Assembly (NCBI GenBank): GCA_000433415.1
Contig: FR890539.1
Location: 1-9,936, forward strand
Direction: 5' to 3'
Source: Clostridium sp. CAG:448
GTDB taxonomy: Bacteria; Bacillota; Clostridia; Oscillospirales; CAG-272
DNA: 9,936 bases
Positions 6,013 through 9,936 of the stretch are shown one piece after another. The position numbers and the translations under genes are program-made. The notes beneath the pieces were generated by a model, which saw only the letters and a list, made by a program, of their open reading frames with translations, had not been told where the DNA came from and made no database searches. Numbering within the stretch: position 1 is the stretch's first letter; each line of letters begins with the position of its first letter.

Positions 6013-7446
6013 TTGAAGAAGATCATGTTGCTTTCGCTCATCGCAATGTTTTTGTTCGGGTGCCTGTATATTCCTGCGGTTGCCGAAAGATCTCCTGTTT
6101 TTGTGGGGGAGTTGGCTACCGATTTGGACGTTTCGTCCCTGCGGGCCTCCGGTTATGAGGTAGTGGATGACCGTGACTCCGGAATCACCTATTCCTGGCC
6201 GTATCACTTGGACGCGGCAAAGGTGGCATCGGAGAGTGCCGTCGAAGGTACGCTCACCTCGCAGTGGGGACAGGTTGGTGCCAGTTTTACTTATGAGTTC
6301 TCCGGTTGTTTTCTGGCGCTGTTGTTTGCCGAGCATCATTTTGCGGCGGATATCATCATATCGGTCGACGGAAAGGAAATTGGCAGGACTGCGCCCTATA
6401 AGGAGGATGCACCCGTCGAGGACCTGGCAGGTGGACAGAGCCGCGTCGTTTTTGTCACGGACACACTGTCGGACGGTGACCATAAGTTGACCGTGACGCA
6501 CGCAACTGCACATAACTCGGGTGAGGATAACCTCAAACCGGACGGGAACACCTATTACGATAACGTTGCGCTGTTTGATGCACTGATTGTGAAGGGGAAG
6601 CAATCAGAGGTTCCGGTTGCTCTGGAGGTCGGAAAGAGAACATCCCTGTATACCGACGAAGTCTTGACTGGGCTGAACCTTGTCGCTATGGATGATACGA
6701 GCACAGAGTTTGTGTACACCTGGCCGTATGATTTGGAGGCGGCGTCGATTCAGGGGGGCGGCGGGGCATACGGCGGCACACTGCATTTCAACATCGGGCA
6801 GGTAGGCGCGCGCGTTACCTGCGTGTTCCGCGGCAGTACGCTTGCCATTGCTTTTGCAAAGACCTATTTTGCCTGCAAGGTTACGGTGGACGTGGACGGT
6901 GAGATCGTTGGGACATTTACACCTCATGCTGATGTCCGTCCGGAAACGGCTGACGTGCCGTACCAATCCGAGATCTGCTTTGTCAGGACGGATTTGCAGC
7001 CTGGACTTCATATTCTTACGCTGACACATGACACTGCGTATGAGTCCGGCGAGGATAACCTCAAGCCGGATGGGCAGAAGTATTACGACAACAATGCGTA
7101 CTTTGACTGTATATTCGTACAAAAGGAGCCTGATATGCCCGTCCTTGAAACGGAAACCACGTTGGAGACCGTCTTGGAAACCGTCTTGGAAACCGTTGAG
7201 AAAACCAATGCGGAAACTGTTTTGGAAACCGACTCGCAGACTGTTTCCGACACTGCTGAAGCTACGGATCCGATCCCGACCGAGCAGAAAACGTTTCCGA
7301 CGTCCGGGACCGGGGCGGAGAACGATCGTGCGGGCGGTGGATGCGCATCATCGCTTGGAACTGCCGGTGTTCTGCTGTGTTTGCTTACAGTCGGATGTAT
7401 CATCATTCTGTACAGGCGGCGCTCTGCGCGTCATTCGGCAGTATGA
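6013..7446 (+). CDS. Secreted, membrane-anchored protein with two tandem carbohydrate-binding-like domains
   Basis: A 477-residue surface protein. The TTG at 6013 is chosen because AAAGGAGG (5997-6004) lies 8 bases upstream; a TTG at 5992 would sit ahead of that site. Residues 1-24 form a signal peptide ending AVA before Glu25; a less typical lipobox-like LFGC ends at Cys17. Two repeats of about 165 residues follow (about 28-195 and 208-371). They share SWPY/TWPY, GQVGA, SVDG/DVDG, a GDHKLTVTH/GLHILTLTH strand and an identical SGEDNLKPDG (169-178 and 345-354). This pattern resembles beta-sandwich carbohydrate-binding modules, but I cannot assign a named family. Residues 372-440 are a Thr/Glu/Val-rich stalk. 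After GGGCASS (441-447) comes one membrane helix to about 467 and then RRRSARHSAV. The domains are thus held outside the cell, tethered at the membrane. The GH127-like lipoprotein gene starts 19 bp downstream, so the two probably act on the same glycan. Confidence 0.8.
   Translation: MKKIMLLSLIAMFLFGCLYIPAVAERSPVFVGELATDLDVSSLRASGYEVVDDRDSGITYSWPYHLDAAKVASESAVEGTLTSQWGQVGASFTYEFSGCFLALLFAEHHFAADIIISVDGKEIGRTAPYKEDAPVEDLAGGQSRVVFVTDTLSDGDHKLTVTHATAHNSGEDNLKPDGNTYYDNVALFDALIVKGKQSEVPVALEVGKRTSLYTDEVLTGLNLVAMDDTSTEFVYTWPYDLEAASIQGGGGAYGGTLHFNIGQVGARVTCVFRGSTLAIAFAKTYFACKVTVDVDGEIVGTFTPHADVRPETADVPYQSEICFVRTDLQPGLHILTLTHDTAYESGEDNLKPDGQKYYDNNAYFDCIFVQKEPDMPVLETETTLETVLETVLETVEKTNAETVLETDSQTVSDTAEATDPIPTEQKTFPTSGTGAENDRAGGGCASSLGTAGVLLCLLTVGCIIILYRRRSARHSAV
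7162..7197 (+). repeat. Three tandem 12-bp units encoding Leu-Glu-Thr-Val
   Basis: The units TTGGAGACCGTC, TTGGAAACCGTC and TTGGAAACCGTT are consecutive and in frame within the stalk of the surface protein. Degenerate copies (ETVLET) continue to about 7230. Such a repeat can change copy number by slippage and alter stalk length without breaking the frame. Confidence 0.8.
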
Positions 7447-7465
7447 TGCAGGAATGGAGGGCGGC

Positions 7466-9520
7466 ATGAAAAACAGGAATCGAATTTTATGCGGAATCGT
7501 GTCGATCTGTCTGCTAATTACCGCACTGTTTGTCGGGTGCAACCGTGCGTTCCCATCGGAGTCCGCGGGAACCGTGAGCGCGACACAGTCCGCAACAGGC
7601 GGCATCGACACGACAAATACACAAGCGCAAACGACACAGGAGGAGTCCGGGTCGGCTGCCGAGGCAGTTGTTCCGCTTCCGTCGCAAAAAGGAGGGAATA
7701 CAGTGAAGATATTGGAAAACCGGATAACGAATCTGAACCTGTCCGGCGAGGTCGGACGTATTCTTGCCGCGAACGAGCAGAACTGGGTTCAGAAAATACT
7801 TGAGGATAACCCCGGATTGTTCGAAGGCTTTCTGAACCCGCAGAATGGCAAGATCGGGAAGTGCATGTGGCACGGGGAGTTTCCGGGTAAGCTGCTGACG
7901 GGCATTGCGCAGACTTATCTTACGCATCGCGATCCCGAAACGCAAAAGGTCGGAGATCGCTTTGTCGAGACGTTTGGTAAGGCGCAGAACGAGGACGGTT
8001 ACCTCGGTCCGTGGAAGCGTAACCAGCAGTTTGAGAGGGATGTCAGCTCGTCCAATTTAGGCAAGTGGGACACATGGGGGCAGTACCACTGTATCTATGG
8101 TTTGTACCGATGGTATCAGGTGACCGGCAATCGACAGGCATTGGAGATTGCACAGCGCGCACTGGACAACATCTATGACCACTTCATCACGGGGAATATA
8201 TCGCTTGTGGCGCAGAACTGGGCAGAATGCAACCTGGCGATCGGTCACGCCTTTGCGCTGTTCTATGAAGAAACCGGCGAGGAAAAGTACCTGCAAGCCG
8301 CTGAACGCATCGTTAATCAGGACTGGAAGGATACCTACTTGGATTTCTACTCCAAGACTACTCTGTCCTGCAATTGGATGGATGCGGCACTGGCAGGAAA
8401 ACCGTACTATGCGTCTGGTCAGCCGCGTTGGGAGGGGTTGTATGCGTTGGAAACACTGGCAACACTGTACCGCATTACCGGCAAAGAGGAGTACAATACC
8501 GCACTGGCCAATCTGTGGTGGGGAATGGTTCAGAATGACCGTCACAATACCGGTAGCTTCGGCACGGGCGAGGGGGCGACCGGAAACCTGTACGGCGCCG
8601 GCAGTGAGACCTGCAACACAGTGGCATGGATGGCATTTTCGACTGATTATTTGGCAATCAGTCGCGACTCGCGCGTTGCGGACGAATTGGAGCTGTCCTT
8701 CTTCAACGCAACACTGGGATCGTTGTTGGACGGAGAACGCAATTTTACCTATATGAATAACTCGGACGGCACCCGCGAGGCGGCGCGTATTACGCTGGAG
8801 GGACATTCTTACCTCGGTGCGCGGGATATGTCCTGCTGCCAGGCAAACGGCAACCGCGGGTTGTCGCAGTTGACCGAATGGGCACTGCTCTCGGGGGGAG
8901 ACAGTTTGTATCTCAACTACTATGGTCAGTCAGGGATTGAAACCCGGCTGGAAAGCGGGCACAGAGTGGAAATTGCGCAGGAGACCGAGTATCCGCGGAA
9001 CGGGCAGATCCGCATCCGGGTCAACACGGACTGTGAGCGGGTGCTTACGCTGAATCTGCGTATTCCCGCGTGGTCTGTAAACACGCGTCTTACAGTCAAT
9101 GGGGAGGAGCTCTCCGTTTGCGCGGGGCAGTACGCCAGCATTTCGCGCGTGTGGAGCCCGGATGATACAATTGAATTGGTGTTGGATATGGCGCCGCATT
9201 TCTGGGTATCTGACCAAACAACCATGAGCTTCAGGGTTTCCGCATATACGGGTCCCATTTTGCTTGCATTCCGGACGAGTGACGACGTCCGTGCGACATC
9301 GCGGTTCAACGTGGAAGATCTGCGGAATCTGACAGCTGTACCCGGAGATGGGCTGGTCAACTTTGCGTCTCGTACGGCAACCGAAAAGGATGTCATGCTT
9401 ACCGATTATTATACAGCCGGCAAGCATGGCGAGGCATACGTTTCATGGCTTGTTTGCATTTCGGATATGACACCGATCAAGCCGGATCAAAACACGGTAC
9501 CGATCTGGTGCAACCGATGA
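7466..9520 (+). CDS. Lipoprotein glycoside hydrolase, GH127/DUF1680-like (beta-L-arabinofuranosidase type)
   Basis: A 684-residue exported enzyme. Residues 1-24 are a lipoprotein-type signal (ITALFVGC), with Cys25 as the lipidation site; Phe at -3 is slightly atypical. A Ser/Thr/Gln-rich linker runs to about 75. The catalytic part (about 82-520) is Trp- and Tyr-rich, as in alpha/alpha-barrel hydrolases. It retains the Zn-thiolate set known from GH127: E381 and C383 in SETCNTV, and C457 and C458 in MSCCQANGN. By analogy with the Bifidobacterium enzyme HypBA1, C457 would be the nucleophile. The usual CCPPN is changed to CCQAN. E369 might be the acid/base. The rest (about 520-684) looks like beta-sandwich, as in the family. 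Expected activity is release of beta-L-arabinofuranose or a related sugar at the cell surface; the exact substrate is unknown. ATG 7466 follows GGAGGG. A rival ATG at 7454 overlaps that ribosome binding site. Confidence 0.85.
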   Translation: MKNRNRILCGIVSICLLITALFVGCNRAFPSESAGTVSATQSATGGIDTTNTQAQTTQEESGSAAEAVVPLPSQKGGNTVKILENRITNLNLSGEVGRILAANEQNWVQKILEDNPGLFEGFLNPQNGKIGKCMWHGEFPGKLLTGIAQTYLTHRDPETQKVGDRFVETFGKAQNEDGYLGPWKRNQQFERDVSSSNLGKWDTWGQYHCIYGLYRWYQVTGNRQALEIAQRALDNIYDHFITGNISLVAQNWAECNLAIGHAFALFYEETGEEKYLQAAERIVNQDWKDTYLDFYSKTTLSCNWMDAALAGKPYYASGQPRWEGLYALETLATLYRITGKEEYNTALANLWWGMVQNDRHNTGSFGTGEGATGNLYGAGSETCNTVAWMAFSTDYLAISRDSRVADELELSFFNATLGSLLDGERNFTYMNNSDGTREAARITLEGHSYLGARDMSCCQANGNRGLSQLTEWALLSGGDSLYLNYYGQSGIETRLESGHRVEIAQETEYPRNGQIRIRVNTDCERVLTLNLRIPAWSVNTRLTVNGEELSVCAGQYASISRVWSPDDTIELVLDMAPHFWVSDQTTMSFRVSAYTGPILLAFRTSDDVRATSRFNVEDLRNLTAVPGDGLVNFASRTATEKDVMLTDYYTAGKHGEAYVSWLVCISDMTPIKPDQNTVPIWCNR

Positions 9521-9738
9521 TTGTGTTCCGGATCAAAGTAAAAAACACACCATTGTTATTTTTCTGCCTTACAACCTTTAAGTGCTGCAGAGATAAGCTG
9601 ATTGGTACCAAGCAGTCATGCCGGAATCCGAAATCCTGATTCGGGTGCAGATCGTGATGTTCATAAAGAAAACCACAGGGGGGACCCGTGGTTTTCTCTG
9701 TATATGGCGGCAGGCGTTTTTCTTTGCACCCCCAAAAA
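9521..9738. other. Convergent intergenic region
   Basis: Between the glycosidase stop and the - strand phosphatase stop there is no supportable gene. A weak imperfect repeat, GGAATC/GATTC, near 9623-9650 lacks terminator features. The clear element is the hairpin at 9667-9697. Confidence 0.6.
9667..9697. terminator. Bidirectional intrinsic terminator
   Basis: A perfect 10-bp stem, AGAAAACCAC (9667-9676) and GTGGTTTTCT (9688-9697), is extended inside by GGG/CCC across a single bulged A with a tetraloop. On the + strand TTTTCTCTG ends the hairpin; on the - strand TTTTCTTTATG does. Placed between two converging genes, it can end both transcripts. Confidence 0.85.
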
Positions 9739-9936
9739 TTACGTATCAGAGGGCGGGGGCGTCTGCCCGTAATAGCAAAGACTCAAAACGGTGATGTCGT
9801 CAAACTGCGGCGCCTGCCCTGCAAACGCCTCTACGTCTGCTCTGACCGCGGACAGCAGGGGCTTGGGCGAACAGTCGCGGTTGGCATTGAGGACGGCGGA
9901 GAGGCGTTCCTCGCCGTAGAGCCGGTGCTCTGCGTC
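9739..9936 (-). CDS. C-terminus of a SpoIIE/RsbU-type PP2C serine phosphatase (partial)
   Basis: The last 65 codons of a gene that enters from the right edge on the - strand and stops at 9741-9739. The visible part reads LYGEERLSAVLNANRD, then SPKPLLSAVRADVEAF and finally QFDDITVLSLCYY. This order (the GEERL helix, a second helix after the SPK turn, then the FDDIT strand) is the C-terminal end of the SpoIIE-like PP2C domain. The paired Asp residues in FDDIT belong to the metal site. Such phosphatases dephosphorylate anti-sigma antagonists or related regulators; the N-terminal sensor or membrane region that would define this one lies outside the window. The terminator at 9667-9697 begins about 40 bp after its stop. 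Confidence 0.85.
   Translation of the reverse strand, partial: DAEHRLYGEERLSAVLNANRDCSPKPLLSAVRADVEAFAGQAPQFDDITVLSLCYYGQTPPPSDT

Noticed and set aside
7028..7465. Extension of the glycosidase frame 146 codons upstream
   Set aside because: It overlaps the surface protein gene in another frame, giving Arg/Lys/Pro-rich nonsense (KPSWKPSWKP). The lipoprotein signal at 7466 marks the real start.
8057..8806. 249-residue open frame antisense to the glycosidase gene
   Set aside because: It lies wholly over conserved GH127-like coding sequence in the opposite strand and has no supporting signals.
9445..9639. 64-residue + strand frame at the end of the glycosidase gene
   Set aside because: It starts within the glycosidase coding sequence and has no ribosome binding site or recognisable content.

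Overview
The window looks like chromosome from a Gram-positive, anaerobic-type Firmicute, most likely a member of the Clostridia. The basis is strong AGGAGG-type ribosome binding sites, a TTG start, a tRNA with encoded CCA, a PepF-type oligopeptidase, a DUF3842 protein (a family I associate with Clostridia), a SpoIIE/RsbU-type PP2C phosphatase tail, a lipoprotein signal and a membrane-anchored surface protein. Base composition looks moderate, and the sigma-factor gene looks AT-richer than its neighbours. Species cannot be named from the sequence.

Layout, left to right. Positions 1-328 hold the 3' end of an unidentified gene whose reading frame breaks near 162-180. Next is a + strand pair: an M3 oligoendopeptidase F (369-2168) and a DUF3842 protein (2206-2631). 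A strong promoter (2684-2712) drives a tRNA-Trp gene (2725-2800). About 170 bp downstream lies a partial copy of the tRNA 3' end, framed by two hairpins (2840-2875 and 2995-3025). On the - strand follow a sigma-70/ECF-type factor with a C-terminal extension of about 380 residues (3328-4989) and a DeoR-family regulator (5111-5860).

The right half is a divergent carbohydrate-type locus. The DeoR gene points left. Pointing right are a secreted, membrane-anchored protein with two tandem copies of a beta-rich domain (6013-7446) and, 19 bp later, a lipoprotein of the GH127/DUF1680 beta-L-arabinofuranosidase-like class (7466-9520). The two divergent promoters are mirror images: a 14-bp palindrome supplies the -10 box of both, and the two -35 boxes lie at equal distance on either side. 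A bidirectional-looking terminator (9667-9697) separates this operon from the C-terminus of a PP2C phosphatase entering from the right on the - strand.

How the genes may work together (inference): the surface protein could bind a glycan, the lipoprotein could trim it, and the DeoR protein could control both and itself through the shared palindromic promoter. No transporter or intracellular sugar-metabolism gene is visible. The most unusual features are the mirror-symmetric promoter, the sigma factor with its long uncharacterised extension, the tRNA-Trp with imperfect stems beside a duplicated 3' end, and the two-gene surface glycan module.
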